Origin: Nageia nagi
Lineage: Eukaryota > Pinophyta
Length of the DNA: 64,000 bases
Reading direction: 5' to 3'
NCBI GenBank assembly: GCA_050084985.1
Contig: JBITNC010000001.1
Coordinates: forward strand, 210,056,001 to 210,120,000
Below are positions 20,401 to 35,400 of the stretch, in pieces (position 1 is the first letter of the stretch; each line of letters starts with the position of its first letter). A program made the translations under genes and the position numbers. The notes beneath the pieces were generated by a model. It did not search any database. It worked only from the letters and a program-made list of their open reading frames with translations, and was not told where the DNA came from.

Positions 20401-23400
20401 TTTCTTCACACACAAAGTAACATAAGAATTCAGTCTTTTAGTTCTTGATTCATATTGTTTTCAATTAGTAAAGCTAATTGGTTCCAACATTGGTTGCATT
20501 CTACCTTGGAGACTTCTTAGCTCTTTGAAATTTCTTGGGGGTTGCATATTTGAGATTGCTTTAACTTTCTTTGGATCCACCTCTATGCCTCTTCTTGATA
20601 CAATGAAATTCAATAGCTTTTCAGATTATACTCCAAAAGAACATTTTTGGGGTTTTAGCCTTAGCTTATTGAAAAATCACTCTTAAATCTGATATATATG
20701 ATCCTTTTTTCTTGACTTTGCTAAACGATCATCAACATATGCTTCTAATGAATGATGAATAAGATCATGAAACATTGTTACCATTGCTCTTTGGTAAGTT
20801 CCCAGTGTTATTAAGTCCAAATGGCATGCCTACATAACAAAATTTACCCCAAGAAGTTGTGAAGGCTGTTTTGTATTGATTTTCTAGCTTGATCTTTATT
20901 TGATTATAACATGATAAGCCATCCATAAATGAAAGGGTTTCATGATCAGCTATACTATCGACTATCATATCAATGTTTGGTAGTGAAAAATAATCTTTAG
21001 GACATGTTTTGCTGATGTTTCTAAAATCTGTACATACTTGTACTTCTCCATGTGGTTTTGCTACCGAAACCACATTAGAAATCCAAGGAGAGTAGTCAAT
21101 TGCTTTTATAAATCCTGCTGCCAAATATTTTTCTATATCCTTTTTGACCAATCTTGCTACTTTTGGATGAATCCTTAATTTTTTCTTGACTGGTTTTGCA
21201 TTTTCATGAAATAATAAACTTTGCATCACAAATGAAATATCTAACCTAGGCATATCATCATATGACCAAGCGAATATATTTGAGAATTCTAAAAGAAGAT
21301 CTTGATACTTTTGCCTTTATTCTTAGGACAAATATACTCCAACCTTAATCAATTTTGGATTTTCTTGAGTACCAATGTTTATGTCTATTGTGTCTTCATC
21401 AATTATGTGAGCTCATCTCTAGTTATGGTGGAGTAGGTCATGTTGGGGGCTTTTTCTTTTCTACCCCTTCAGGTTGGCAAGTAGTATCGTAGGGCTTAGT
21501 GGAAAGACTCCAACACCTGAGTGGTAGGGCGTTACCCCTACCCGCTCTGAGGATTGTTAACCTCAAAGGTTAGAAAGTGAAGGGTGTATGGGCTTACTCA
21601 GGTGGTTTGCTAGAGATGTTTTAAGCTATTACCAACTCAAATGAAATTTGTTACTCAAGAACTCGAAGGGTCTTTCTAATCCAGTGAGGTTGTTTCTTGA
21701 AGAAAAATAAAAAACAAACGAAAGCTGCGCAAAAAATGGAAAAATAAAGAAAAAGGGTTTGTGAAGAGATGGTGATATATGAATGGGGCTCTAGGGCAAT
21801 GTTCTCATCGATTAATGTGAATTTCAAAGACTTGACTCGCGCAGGTTTGTTTTAGGTTCCACGCATTCCCGATTCGACTTGTGAGGCAACAACACGAATA
21901 CCTCAATAAGGGGAGCTTGAAGCTGAAGCGGTGGAAAGGTAGGATAGGATGGGTAAAGACTCAATGACGAAATGAAGTTCCTAGGTTAAATGACATACGC
22001 GAGTTCTCTCGAAAGACACTAATCCAAAATGCAAACTACGGAACGTTACAACTACACACCACTTAGAATGTTTCGTAGGATGTACAAGCACTTTTTTGCC
22101 AACCTTTTAGAAGATTTACAAAATGAACCAAACATTCAAGATAGCATAGAGAAATAACATACAATGACATCCATAGTCTCAAATAAGAACATGCTCATTT
22201 TAATTACTTGAGATTTATATCACAATTGCGAAAAAAAAGGAAACTTGCAAGTTTGGAAGAATAGTGTAAGTAGTCCAATTTTGCACAAAATGTCTCAACC
22301 CTTTTAAATGACTCGAAATGGGCTATATATAGTTTTAGAGCAACTTGAAATGTTGCCCTAACCCTAATTGCAACTTACAAGAAAATAAAATATGATCCAA
22401 TCAAAATACGCCACATGGCATTACAAGATATCTTCCAAGTTTGTGGGATCAAATCCTCATCCATCACAAACTTGGGAATTATTAACAAATAAATTCAAGT
22501 TTCCAATCATAACTATGAAATAAAATAAAATAAAATATAACAAGTATTGTGACTAGGTGTTTGGTGGGCCCAACGCCTCTACACGCCCCTCAAAGTCTTC
22601 CAATCCATGCAGCATCTCTGATAACTTGGGCTTTTTCTTGGCCGTGTAGCGCTCCACGTTGTCCACTATCCTCAACATGCCCTTCTCCCATGCATGAGCT
22701 TTAAGCAAATGCTCCAAACGACTACCAGTATGGAACGTGTTGATATCTTCATTCATAATCAAGCTGTGAAGGAAGTGCCTCACTTCTGCCACCACCAGGT
22801 CTCTATCTCGGATGCCTGCATCATCATCAAAGAACTTTACTTGGAACTCCATTTGCACAAGGCAAGTGTTTGCTTTGTCATTGAGCTTCTGTACATCCTT
22901 TTGCACCTCTTGGAATTGAGTGGCCATTTGATTGACCACACCCAAATAGAACCAATATTCTTCACAGAACTTCACATCTTCTGGCCTGCAATTCTGTGTC
23001 ATCTCAAACTGCATGATTATGTGTCGCCTAGAATTCAGGACTCTGAGAAAACTGGTTCTTTCCACAATGATATCTTTGAGCTTCTACTCCTTGAGTGCTT
23101 CTCTCTCTAGTGCTCCAATAAATCGCTGAACTACTACCAAGACCTCATCTATGTGCTTTTGTTTCACCGCAATCATACCCTCCTTAAGTGGCTTGATCTT
23201 CCGGAGTTCTTCGGTGGGTACCTTAGCCGACTCCAATTCTTTTGTCAACTTCTTCTATGCGGCTAACTCCTTCTTGAGGCCCTTAATCTCCTTATCTTTC
23301 ATCATACCATCTTTGGTGATGGCCTCAACGTTGGAGATGATTGCATGTTTCCAACCAGCCAAACCGATCAGACCTATATTAATGATCTGGTTAATCTGCT

Positions 23401-26400
23401 TGAGGTCTTCTGGGCATTGTGGGTTCTCCTTGTTGGCTATAATAGTCTTAAAGTGTATAGCATTATCGGCCAAGTGGACATGTCTGGGATTTTCCTGGAC
23501 GGGTGGAGCTTTCTCCTACTTGGTCATCCTTTTCCCCTGCTCCAAATTGTTTTCCAATGTCCTCTTGATTGGCAACAGTGTTCCTCTTTATTCTTTTTGA
23601 GGGTCTCTCCTCTTCCTGTTCATCATGCTGATCATCTGAAACTCTTGTGGCCTGGGATTGCGGAGTCCTCTTCAATTGAGGCCTCCTCTCAATTGTCTTT
23701 GAAATTAGTTCTTTGCTTCTCTTTGTAGACGACCCTGATGTTGTATGCCTATGAGTCTCTTTTAAAATCTCCACAGACACAACTTGTCGCTGCGCATCGG
23801 GGATCTCCTCATCCTGGACGATATTCTGCTCCTGTTCATCCTCCGATACTCCAATCTCTCCTTCCACTTGGTTTTCATCAGGTCTATAAGAGGGATTGGA
23901 GGCTGTCGACCCAGATGGTGGTACAATAGGTGATGCCGCAACTATGGTGGCTTTAGGTGGTCTAGGTGGTGGAGAAGGATCTTGATGTCTATTTTGCACA
24001 CACCTTACTACCTTATTTGTGGCTACCTGCTCTAGTTCCCATGCATCATGCTCATCCAATGTGGCCTGCACTTGCCGTACAACTCATTCAACTGGGTTCT
24101 TGCCACGCATGGTTGCATGCTGCCCAACAGGTGTCTTGTTTACTGGAGACGATTGGGTGACCCTGGAAGTAGACTCTTGTATTCTTCTTCCTTTGTTCTG
24201 CGAGTCTCTTGCTAATTGTGGTTTCCACACGGTGTTGCTCATCACTTGCATTCTTGTGTACCCTTTCTCTTATCCTCTTGATCTCTACCTCATTGCTGAT
24301 ATTCCGGAAAGGTTCCTCATCTGCAAGTGGCTTATGTTCATAGGGTTTCTTCCTTTCCTTCATGAAGAATGAGTGCAACCTATGGTCCGGATCATAGTGG
24401 TCGGTGGAAGGCATCTTCTTGAAGTTGAACCTAGCCAACTCTTCTTTCATAGCATCCACTGAAGGATTTAGACTAGATCTAAACTAATCCTCAAGGACCA
24501 AGACTAGAAAATTCAATCATACACAATATAACACACATATAATGTGGTACCCCCCTCCTTGGGAGTACATCCACAACTAGTATCTCAATTCTCAAGTATG
24601 CCCCTCTTACAACTATTCTCTTTCTCTCCTACACAACTAGTAGAGTAATCTTACTCCAAAAACTTAGTTATGTTACAAGAGGAGAGACCCTCTATTTATA
24701 GCTTGAGAGCACCTCCCTAACCTCCCTTTAACCCAAGGGTAAGGTTAGGGTTACAATAAATGTATCACCTAACTTTAACCTACCAACTAACCACTTGGTA
24801 AAGTCAAAGTCTATTCAATTAATCCCTTAAGGTATCTACGTATCCTTTAAGTGATTAATTGAATTTACAAGGAGTTTAGATATTCACAATATTTCATTAC
24901 AAATTCTAACACTCCCCCTTAATGCAATATTGGGATAGAGCGTAGAAGAGAGAAGAGAGAGAGTAAAAGAGAGTTCTCCTCCATAGAGATACAAGTGGAG
25001 ATGAGAACATTTACATATTTGAGAATCTTTTTGAGAACTAGTTTGAGACTCACTACATTACCATTTGACAAAAAATGGTTTACAATACAATCATTAACCA
25101 CAACTGGTTTCATTGTACATAGTAGTCGATCAACTTTAAGCTGACATGTGAGTCTCCATGAGCTTGCTTACACAAGGTGAGTAACCTGCATTTCTGAAAA
25201 AGATTCTGCATGCTACAAGCAACTCATGAACAAAATCAGTTAGATGCATCATATATTCAAATAAGAGAATCAAATAATGCCATCTTATAAATAACTGATC
25301 AATGGTGCACTATAAGTCATCACGGAGATGCCAAGCTATCACTCATAGTCACCTGTTGTATATAGACATGTGTTGATTATTAATAGAGCATAAAAATTGT
25401 ACGAGTTTCTCACGCAGAGCAAACTAACCACGGAGGTATAGAATGTACAAGTTCCTCACGCAGAGCGAACTTACCACGAAGGTATATTAATTATATGCTC
25501 AAAAAATTGTACAACAAGTTTGTCACGCAGAGCAAACTTACCACGGAGGTGTAAAATGTACAACAAGTTTGTCACGCAGAGCAAACTTACCACGGAGGTA
25601 TAAAAATGTACAACAAGTTTGTCATGCAGAGCAAACTTACCACGGAGGTATAAAATGTACAAGTTTGTCACGCAAAGCAAACTTTCCACGGAGGTATAAA
25701 ATAATCAACACTCTATAACAACAATTGTACAACAAGTTTGTCACGCAGAGCAAACTTACCACGGAGGTATAGAATGTACAATCAAAAAAGGCCTCTTAAA
25801 GGTGAAGTTGTCATCACTAACAAAAGTTCAAACTTCACTCCCCCTTGAGGGCAACTTTACCAACCTGAGAGAATCCCTAAGCTTGCTGAACTGAGCTTCA
25901 GGAAGGGGCTTGGTGAACAAATCAGCGGAGTTTTCAGTAGATGGACAATACTTCAAGTGTATGATGTCATCTAGAACCTTCTCCCTGATAAAATGGGCTT
26001 GGATTTCCAGATGTTTGGTTCTCTGGTGGAATACAGGATTCTTAGCCAAAGAGATAGCCGATTGATTGTCTGAAGAGATAAGAGATGGGCCATGTTGCTC
26101 ATACCCAATTTCGTTCAGAAGATGCCTCAGCCAAATAGCGTCTTGGGTAGCAACAGACATGGCTCGATATTCAGCTTCGGTGGTAGAAAGAGTCACAGTA
26201 GGTTGCTTCTTGGAAGCCCAAGAGATAGCACCTGAACCAATGCTGAACACATATGCAGAGGTTGACTTTCTGTCATCTCTATCTCCCCCATAATCAGAAT
26301 CTGAGAACCCAGAGAGAACAATTGAGGGCACTTTGGAATACTTAAGAGCAAGATCCTTTGTCCCTGCCACATACCTCAAGATTTGCTTAACAGCATTGAG

Positions 26401-29400
26401 GTGTTCAACATATGTGCATGAATCATGCCATCAGATTCACTGCAAAGGCAATATCAGGTCGAGAGATAGTCAGATACAGAAGACTACCTATCAATTGCCT
26501 ATAAGCAGTAGCATCAGCCAATTGAAAATCTGAGCTCAGTGATACAACGATTCCAGGAGAAATAGGTATTGTAGCATATCTACGCTCTTCCATTCCAAAC
26601 TTTTGCAAGATGTCTGATATATACTTAGATTGACTAAGATAAGTACAATCTTTGTGTTGGTATACTTGCATCCTAAGATAGTAATGCAATACACCTAGAT
26701 CAGTCATTTCAAATGTTGCCTTTAGTTTGGATATGCACTCTTGGATGATTTCAATATTATTGCCAGTTATGAGAAGATCATCCACATAAAGGAGAATTAA
26801 GACAATGTCTTTTCCTTGATTGAGTACATAGAGATCTGAGTCAGAGAAGCACTTGGAAAAACCAATATCTGCAAAGAATCCTGAAATTTTCTTGTACCAT
26901 GCTCTAGGTGCTTGTTTAAGTCCATACAAAGACTTCTTTAGCTTGCACACAAGAGACTCTTTTCCTTCTGGAATAAATCCTTCTGGTTGATTCATGTAGA
27001 TTTCTACATCCAAGTCACCATTGAGAAATGCACTCTTGACATCAAATTGAAAAGCTTTCCATCTTTGAGCTGCAGAAAGAGCAAGGATTATCCTGACAGT
27101 AGGCATCTTGGCCACAGGAGCAAAGGTTTCCTCATAATCAATACCATATTTCTGAGCGAATTCTTTGGCCACTAACCTTGCTTTGTATTTCTCAATTTCT
27201 CCATCAGAATTGTACTTGACCTTGTATATCCATTTATTTCCAATCACATTTTTCTCATTGGGATAAGGAACCAAATCCCAAGTTTCATTTTTCATGAGCG
27301 CCTCATACTCAACTTTCATAGCTTCCATCCAACACTCTTGCTTGGAAGCTTCTTTGAAGGTTGATGGCTCATTCATATTATCAATTTTGGCAAATAAAGA
27401 TTTATTCAAGGTCATACTTCTTGTAATTCTCTGAGCTGGAGAGTTTTGCTCTTGTGGTGACTTTTCTACATGATCATCCAACCAGTGAGGTGTAGGCAAA
27501 GAATCATCTGAATTAGACACCTCAGCATGAGAGGTCATATCCTCAGAAAGTTCATTGAACTTGACATCCTTAGAAACAAAGACTGTTTTATGGGATGAGG
27601 AGTAGAGCCTGTAACCTCTATGCTGATTATCATACCCCACAAAGATGCATTTTTCTGATCGTTTATCTAACTTCTTTCTTTTCTCTGAGGTAATGAAGGC
27701 AAATGCATCACAACCGAAGACCCTAAAGTGTGAGAGGTTAGGTTTCTTTCCTGTCTATGCTTCATATGGAGTTTTACCTTCAACTGCCTTAGTAGGACAC
27801 CTATTTAGGGTGTGAATAGCAGTGTGAACAGCTTCTCCCCATAAGAAACTAGGAAGGTTACCCAACATGCACCTTGCCATTTCCATAATGGTTCGATTCT
27901 TCCTTTCAGCAACTCCATTTTGCTGAGAGGTGTAAGGGATTGTGAATTGCCGCTTGATCCCATGTTTAACACAATAGTCGTTAAACTCATTGCTATTATA
28001 CTCACCCCCATTATCAGATCTCAGCATCTTGATCTTAAAATCAGTTTGATTTTCAATAAGTGCCTTGAAGTCTTTAAACCTGTCAAAAGTTTGATCCTTG
28101 TGCTCAAGTAGATAACCAAATGTCATCCTACTGAAGTCATCAATGAAGGTCAGAACATAAGAAGCTCCCCCTAGAGACTTAGTTTGAAATGGACCCATCA
28201 AATCTGAATGCACAAGCTGAAGAGGACGAGTAGCTCGAGTTGCCTTATCTTTTTCAAACTTTTGCCTCTTCATCTTTCCTAGAATGCACTTTTCACAGAG
28301 ACCAATTGTGGGTGAAATATTAGGTAGACCTTCCACAAGTTTTTGAGTTTTCATATCTTGAATACTCTTGTGGTTAAGGTGCCCTAATTGTTGATGCTAA
28401 AGATTACCTTTTGAACAAACATTTGCAGCAAGACAAATCTTTGAAGGAACTTGATCCACAATATAAAGGTCATCCTTTACTGATCCTTTCATGAAGGTGG
28501 CAAGTCCTTTCTTAACACACCAGGAGTGTGAGGTAAACTCAAATGAGTATCCTTTCCTTGTAATCTGAATTACGGAGATGAGATTCATCCTTAGTTTAGG
28601 CACGTAAAAGACATTATCAAGAGTCTTTCCATGAATCTTCACACTCCCTATTCCTTGAACATCAAGGACTGTATTATCACCTATCACAACTGCATCCTTC
28701 TTGTACTTATGAAAGTTTTCAAACTTATCATTTTCATAACACATGTGATTAGTGCATCCTGAATCAACAATCCAATCATTTGAAATAGTTTGAGTCATTG
28801 AGTAGTAGTCAACAGTAGCAGTATGCTTGTTCTTCTTTCTATTATTGAAATTTCTCACATTTGCATTTCCCTTGCCTTTTTGAGCAAATTTCTTTTTACG
28901 ACAATCATACTCTTTGTGCCCAAAAATGCCACAAAAGTTACAATTTCCATCAAACTTTTCCTGAGATGTTGGATTGCTTGATCCAGCTTTGTCATTCCTT
29001 TGCCTGTAGTTACCATTATTGTTAACCTTTTTCTCATACTTCCTGAAGGTAGATGAGGACTTGTTATCTTTGAATTTATAATGTTTGAACTTCTTCTTGA
29101 AAGGAGTTTTGGTTGCTTCTAGAGCAATGCTTTTGTCCTTTGGAGAAAAGTCCAACATTTTCTTATTCAAAGTTTCCTCATGCTTTAGAAGGAGTCTAGA
29201 AAGGTTATCAAGAGAGATGACATCTTCATCATCGAGCCTTGTTTCCATAACCGTGACAAAGTTACTGAACTTTGTAGTAAGGCTTTGAAGAATGATGAAG
29301 ACCATGAACTCATCATTGATCCAGTTGCACCCACAGCCAACCAGTTGTGTCCTGAGGTCAATGATTTTGTTCAAGTAGATAGAGGCACTTTCATCTTCAC

Positions 29401-32400
29401 TTTGACGATATTGCAACAACTTTTGTAAAATGGTGAACCTTCTTGAAAATTTTGACCCAAGGTAAATTTTCTTCAGTCTATCCCAAGCTTCCTTTGCTGA
29501 TGTTGAAGAAGTGATCATGAGAAGGACGTCATCTGAAACTGCACGATAAATCATTGAAGTTGCTAACTCATTCTTTGAGTTGTATACTTCAAGAGCCTTC
29601 TCATCGGTAGGAGCGATCAAGTCTTCATTAACTGTCTGCCATAGCTTCCTTGCTTGTAACTCAGCTTTCATACGAGGTTCCCATATTCCAAAGTTGGAAC
29701 CGTCGAGTATATGCTTGGGTATGAAGGTTTCAACCATTGCTACAAAAAAAGTAAATATGCAATAAGAATGCAAATTTTACAATTTTCCATTTATACATAT
29801 AAAACATCTAATAAGCAAACATATCCCACATGTGCAAACTTATAAACCACGATCCGTAGAAGGATAAAGTTGAGGTTGTTTTCTTATATAGAATTAGGCC
29901 TTCACCTGGATGCCCGCAAGGTGGAGCCTAGGTACTACCAGTCCTCAACCAGTTCACCTAGGTCAGTAATATACTCTCACAAGGAGAAGCACTAACTATT
30001 TTCCAAGGATCCGACGTATCTTGGACCGGCCATTTTAATTATCTTTTTAAGGTTTTCAGTTTTCCTCCTAGGTTATCAGGATAATGCCTGAATGGACGTG
30101 CGGACATGTGGTATCACTACACACATGCCTGTCCACCTAATAGAGTTATGTCCAATCCAACAGAGGTCTTAGGGGCAATTAAGACGGACTTACCACCACT
30201 TGGGTCTTCGGACTAAAAAGGCTCCAGTCTGCCCTGTCCTCACCTCGTGGCTCCCCAAACAAGTCATGTTGTGGAAGAATACGTGTGGATGTGTTCATTT
30301 TAGGGGTTACTTTCAATATTTTGCGTATTTGCAAGTATAAAGCAAATGTGCAAAAATATAAAGTAAAGTGAAAATACTCCATCCACACGAACTTGAAACC
30401 TTAAGAGTCCAATGGGTTTTGTACTAACCCCTAAAGGATTTTTACATTTTTCATATTTTTGCTCAAGTTCAAAAATAATGAATTTTACAAAGGCTAAGTC
30501 CTACTTAGCATTAATCCATAACTTAAACATGTATTATTCCATGACTTAAAATTAAGTAATAAACATGCATCATGCATTATTTAACTTAAAATTTTAAGTA
30601 CTAAGCATGCTTTATTTCTAATAAGGTTAAGAAGCATGCATTTTAAATTTAGCATGCAAGATCCATCTAGATAAAGATTTAAGTAAAAAAATTATACACA
30701 TTCCCCCCTTTTTTTTTTACTTGGATGCTAAAAATTTTGTTTAAGTATGGTTCCCCCCTTCTTTGCACTTAAGGTGTTATCCCTAAAAAAAGGTCTTTGA
30801 AATATGCATTTTAAGTAAAATTGTCCTTTGTTGACTTAAAAAAGACTTAGGAAAAAAACCTTAAATGTTTAATTTTGACCTAGACATAAAAAATCAAATC
30901 AAATGTGTAGTGGGTAAAAAAAAATTAAGGCTCAACAACTTATGGTTGAAAAAAAAAATGGGAAGGTGGCCAAGGTAAGCCACGTGGAGGGGGAGAGGTT
31001 GGGCAGAGGCGGCAGAGGCCAAAGTCGGCGAGGAGAGTAGGTGGAGGTCGCGTGAGTAGTGGCGGGCGGAGGCGGTAGGGGATAAAAGTCAAAACAACAA
31101 GAAAAAAGAACACATTTCTTGAAGCCTTACATAGCCAGCTTCAACACGTGGTTGGCAAACATGTCGCGGACCCGTTCATCGTATCTATTTTGTGCATATC
31201 CGGCGACCATTGCAGGACGTGAAGTGAAGTGCTAATTTGTAAAGAGAACAAATCGTTGGCACTTGCTCTAACTTCCATCCGGGAGGGCGATGGTGGGACG
31301 TCTGAAGCAGAAATAGAGACTGTAAAAAAAAATCGCAGGTCCTTTCAACGTGCCGTTTGGTGCATATCCTGCAAGAAGTGTAGTCCATGAAACTCCTGTC
31401 TGCACCTTGTAAAACATTTCGCGCGCCTATCCTGCGATCATTGCAGTCCATGAAACATTGTCTGCAGCATGTCAAAAATGCGCGCGCCTTCTCAACGTTC
31501 CGTTTGATCATCGCAGTCCATGGAACTCTGTCAACATATCCGTTTGATCATCGCAGTCCATGGAACTTGTCAAACAATGCGTGCGCCTGTGTGTGTTTAT
31601 CCTACGATCAGTGCAGGTCGGCGAGGGAGATGGTGGATATGGCAGTTTATGAATCTTGTCAAACAAGTCGCGGAGCCTTCTCTGCGTTTTGTGTATTGCC
31701 TGCGATCATTGGCCATGAAAGTCTGTGAAACGGTGTCTGCATCGTGCATAGTGGCAAACACTTCACGGAGCCTGCCATCGTATCCGTTTTGTGCAGATCT
31801 TGCGATCATTGCATGTCATGAAACTTGGTCTGCATCATGCATAGTGGCAAACACTTCGCGGAGTTTCAACGTATCCGTGTGGTGCATATCCTGCGATCAT
31901 TGACAGTGAGGAGAGGTCGTGCCCAAGGGAGGAGGCGATCGGTGCATTTTGAGGAGGCGATCGGTGCATTTTGTCAAACAAGTCACAGACCCTTTCCTAC
32001 GTTTCCACATTTGGCATTGTGTCAAACAGGGCGCGCGCTATTTTTCTTGACCCCCCCCGAATTAATAATTTTTGTATGGTGTAATTTATTTGCAATTGAA
32101 AGGATTTTTATTTGATTATATTTTAAACAAATTTAAAATAAAAAATATATATATATATATATATATATTATGGTGCCCTTTCTCAAAAATTTTTTGTAGT
32201 AGGACTAAAAAAATTATCCTCCTCATTTTTGTAAATGTTCATGCCTCACCAAAAAAATACCACTAACATAAAAAATGGTAGTATAGATATGAGAAATTTC
32301 ACAATAATATATTACTATTTTTAAGCAAATATTAATAACATAATTAATGTTAGTATATATTGCAAGTTTCATCATATATTGGTATTAAGCAAATGTTGTG

Positions 32401-35400
32401 ATAAATTGAACCAACACATACATTTAAGTTCAATATAATATGAAAAAAATACAATTTTTGTATACTAACCCTTTTTTTTTAAAAGAAATATAGCAATTTA
32501 AAAATTGCAAGTAACATAGAGGATTAGTAAAAAAAATTGCAACTTGTTAATCATAATTTAAAAGGACTAACACATAGCAAGTAATGTGTTAGTAGCATCA
32601 TGTAATAATCCATAAAATAACCAAATGAGGAGGAAGTTTATACCTTCTCTTGGAATTTACCTCACCAATGGAGTGTAAGATGAGGAATGAAGAAGGATCA
32701 CCAAGATGTAGCTTCCACACCAAGAAGAAGAGCTTCCACACCAAGCTCTGATACCAATTGAAAGATTTAAACTATATCTAAACAAATCCTCAAGGACCAA
32801 GACTAGGAAACTCAATCATACACAAGATAACACAATCACACAAGATAACACAAGTGTAATGTGGTTCCTCCCTCCTTGGGAGTACATCCACAACTAGTAT
32901 CTCAATTCTCAAGTATGCCCCTCTTACAACTATTCTCTTCCTCTCCTACACAACTAGTAGAGTAATCTTACTCCAAAAACTTAGTTATGTTACAAGAGGA
33001 GAGGCCCTCTATTTATAGCTTGAGAGCACCTCCCTAACCTCCCTTTAACCCAAGGGTAAGGTTAGGGTTACAATAAATGTATCACCTAATTTTAACCTAC
33101 CAACTAACCACTTGGTAAAGTCAAAGTCTATTCAATTAATCCCTTAAGGTATCTACATATCCTTTAAGTGATTAATTGAATTTACAAGGAGTTTAGATAT
33201 TCACAATATTTCATTACAAATTCTAACATCCACATCCGTCCAGAACTTACACTAGTATTCTCCCATAGAAATTAGCAGATTTGATGTAGCCGATTTCTTC
33301 TTCGTGTAAAAAGGCCAATTGCCTCATCATTTCCATTAGCAGAATCTTGTTATTCACGAACCTTGGCAATTGATAGGGCTGTACAGCTGATCCATGTATA
33401 CGAATATAAGAGAAGTGTTGGTGATGGAGGAAGAAATCGACATGCTTCTTCAAAGCATCTTTGGCGGAATTGGAGATCCGTGCAACTGTGATCTCTCCCT
33501 TAAGTTCCTTATATATCTCATATTCCCGTCCATCGTTTTTCATTGTGAAACTGTCCCACCTTCTCTCTAACTTCCACTTGGGATAGCACTTCCAAATGGA
33601 GTAAGTTCCTCTTTCTATCCAAGTTGTCTCACCCTATGCTATAACCCTATATTTGCCATGGAGCAACATGTATACCAGGTATGAATTGAGGTAGAATTTA
33701 GGAGTTGTATCAATGGATGACAATTGATTGACTATTGAGTCGCTCAACACCTTGCTCCATCAGATCCTTCTGCCTTCAACAATCTCAAGAATGAACCCAA
33801 AGAACTCCTTGAATTTTCAAGCGTCTTCCTTCTCGAGAACTGTGGATAGCAGGAGAATCATTAACTCGACTGTCGGGTAGAAGTTGGAGCAAGGAGCATT
33901 GATGAGTGCATTTCCCTTCAACTCGTGATGTTCTTCGAACATCCAACTCTTAATAGTGATGGATGCCCTGGGAGTCTCTTGGTAGCATGCGAGTGACCTA
34001 GCTTCCCTATATTCATAGTCACCCTCGGAAGTCCATTGAAATGTTGCTTTAATGGCTTCGGGGTGAAAGTCCATAATGATGTCTCCCTTGATGTCTCGGA
34101 GGATTCTCTCTCCCTTTTGCTAGTGGTGATCGACTTCCATGCACAACTCAGGGAATGGGGTTGTGAACGGGATGAAGGCGCAGGTGGAGAGCCCGAAGAA
34201 GAAGACAATGTCTTGCTTTAGGTCAGTGGAAGGAAGCCCACGAATGCTCTCCCTTATCTGCATGGGGTCTATGTTTTGCCAGTCAGTATCTCTGATAGTT
34301 GCAAAACTATTCCTCGAGAACCTGGCCCCTTGGGGAAGGGCTTGTTGTCTCTCAAGAATGGAGATGATGCAATCCTGTTTCAACCGCTCGAGGTCCCTAG
34401 CAAAGTTAGGAGTCGAATTGCCCTTGGAGGGAGTCACGGTATTTTCAATTGCGATGTGGCTCACCAAGGATGTTACGTGAGTTTCCAAGTGAGAATAACC
34501 CTCACGTGACCGTAGCTAACCTCCCAAATGCTTGCTCAAGCCCTACGATGCAGTAATGAAGATGTTTGGATGCAAAAATCTGCAATTTCTTGCTATTTTG
34601 GCCCAAAGGTAGAAGTGGAGCAAGTTTTGAATTTCGGAAAATGAGGTCCCAAAGCTTGTATTTATAGCCAATTTGTCTCCCACCTTGCCCTAGTCGGCTA
34701 GGGTTTCTATCAAACCTCATCATAGCCCTCTATCTGGTCGACCTCGAGATGTGTACCGATTCTGAAACTCATGCCAAGCCTCTTGTGTCTAGATGTTGGG
34801 ATCCAGAAGGTCATCCAGGCTTGGCGCATGGAAAAACAAAAAGATAGAAAGGTGACTTTTTAAACCATGCGCCAGCCTTAGGAGGGAGTATGCTCCCAAT
34901 ATTGGGTCTCCTAGTCATGTGCTTGCTTGCTTTGATCTTCCAACTCACCCATTAACCCGATTTCTCTCGATTTTTGGTCTTCCAGTTGGCTGAATTTTTC
35001 AATTTTGATGCTTTGTTTCAAACTGGGCAACTTGTAGGCTTGTTTTCAAAAAGACAAGATTTTGTCTTTTTGAAACATGTGCCAACCTCCTATTGGCCTA
35101 TTTTGCAAATTTTGATCTTCAAATGCTCATGCCTTAGCCAAATTTTCATGCTTCTCGAATCTTGGAGGCTTCCTGGGCTTGGCGCATGTGTCAAAAAGTT
35201 AGGAATTTGTCTTTTGAGGTCATGCACCAGCCCCCCTTTGATGCCTTGTCAAATTTTCACGTTCTGTCGAATTGAAAGCCCTTCCAAGCTTGGCGCATGG
35301 TTCAAAAAGACAAGATTTTGTCATTTTGAGGCATGTGCCAACCTCCGGGGTGACTTAGGTTCTTTTTTCAGCATTCAAACTTGCTTAACTTGTCCTCCTA

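Larger units (their letters stand above)
12865..20489 (+). mobile_element. Copia element 2, internally deleted, carrying three solo LTRs
   Basis: + strand element in gypsy A with perfect TTGGT duplications. 5' LTR 12865-16450 (enlarged from about 0.8 to 3.6 kb by two inserted LTRs), a tRNA-iMet-like primer site right after it (TGTTATCAGAG), a gag remnant split by a third inserted LTR, a protease remnant, then a short noncoding stretch, a purine tract (AAGTGGGAAAT) and 3' LTR 19719-20489. Integrase, RT and RNase H are absent, so this copy is a deletion derivative. Confidence 0.9.
24460..33228 (-). mobile_element. Copia element 3, near complete
   Basis: - strand element inside the unknown gene of D, with perfect TCCAC duplications. 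5' LTR 32759-33228, initiator-Met primer site 32745-32756, a long leader (about 3 kb), gag-protease, integrase, RT and RNase H in order, a 3' tail with tandem repeats, a purine tract (AAGGGGGAG on the - strand at 24912-24920) and 3' LTR 24460-24911. All catalytic domains are recognisable; the reading frame has two stops and one frame change. Confidence 0.95.

Noticed and set aside
31185-31903. Open frames on both strands in the GC-rich leader of Copia element 3
   Set aside because: They track the diverged repeats and overlap on opposite strands. No domain recognised.
32143-32170. AT dinucleotide run
   Set aside because: Ordinary microsatellite, mentioned only as part of the Copia leader.
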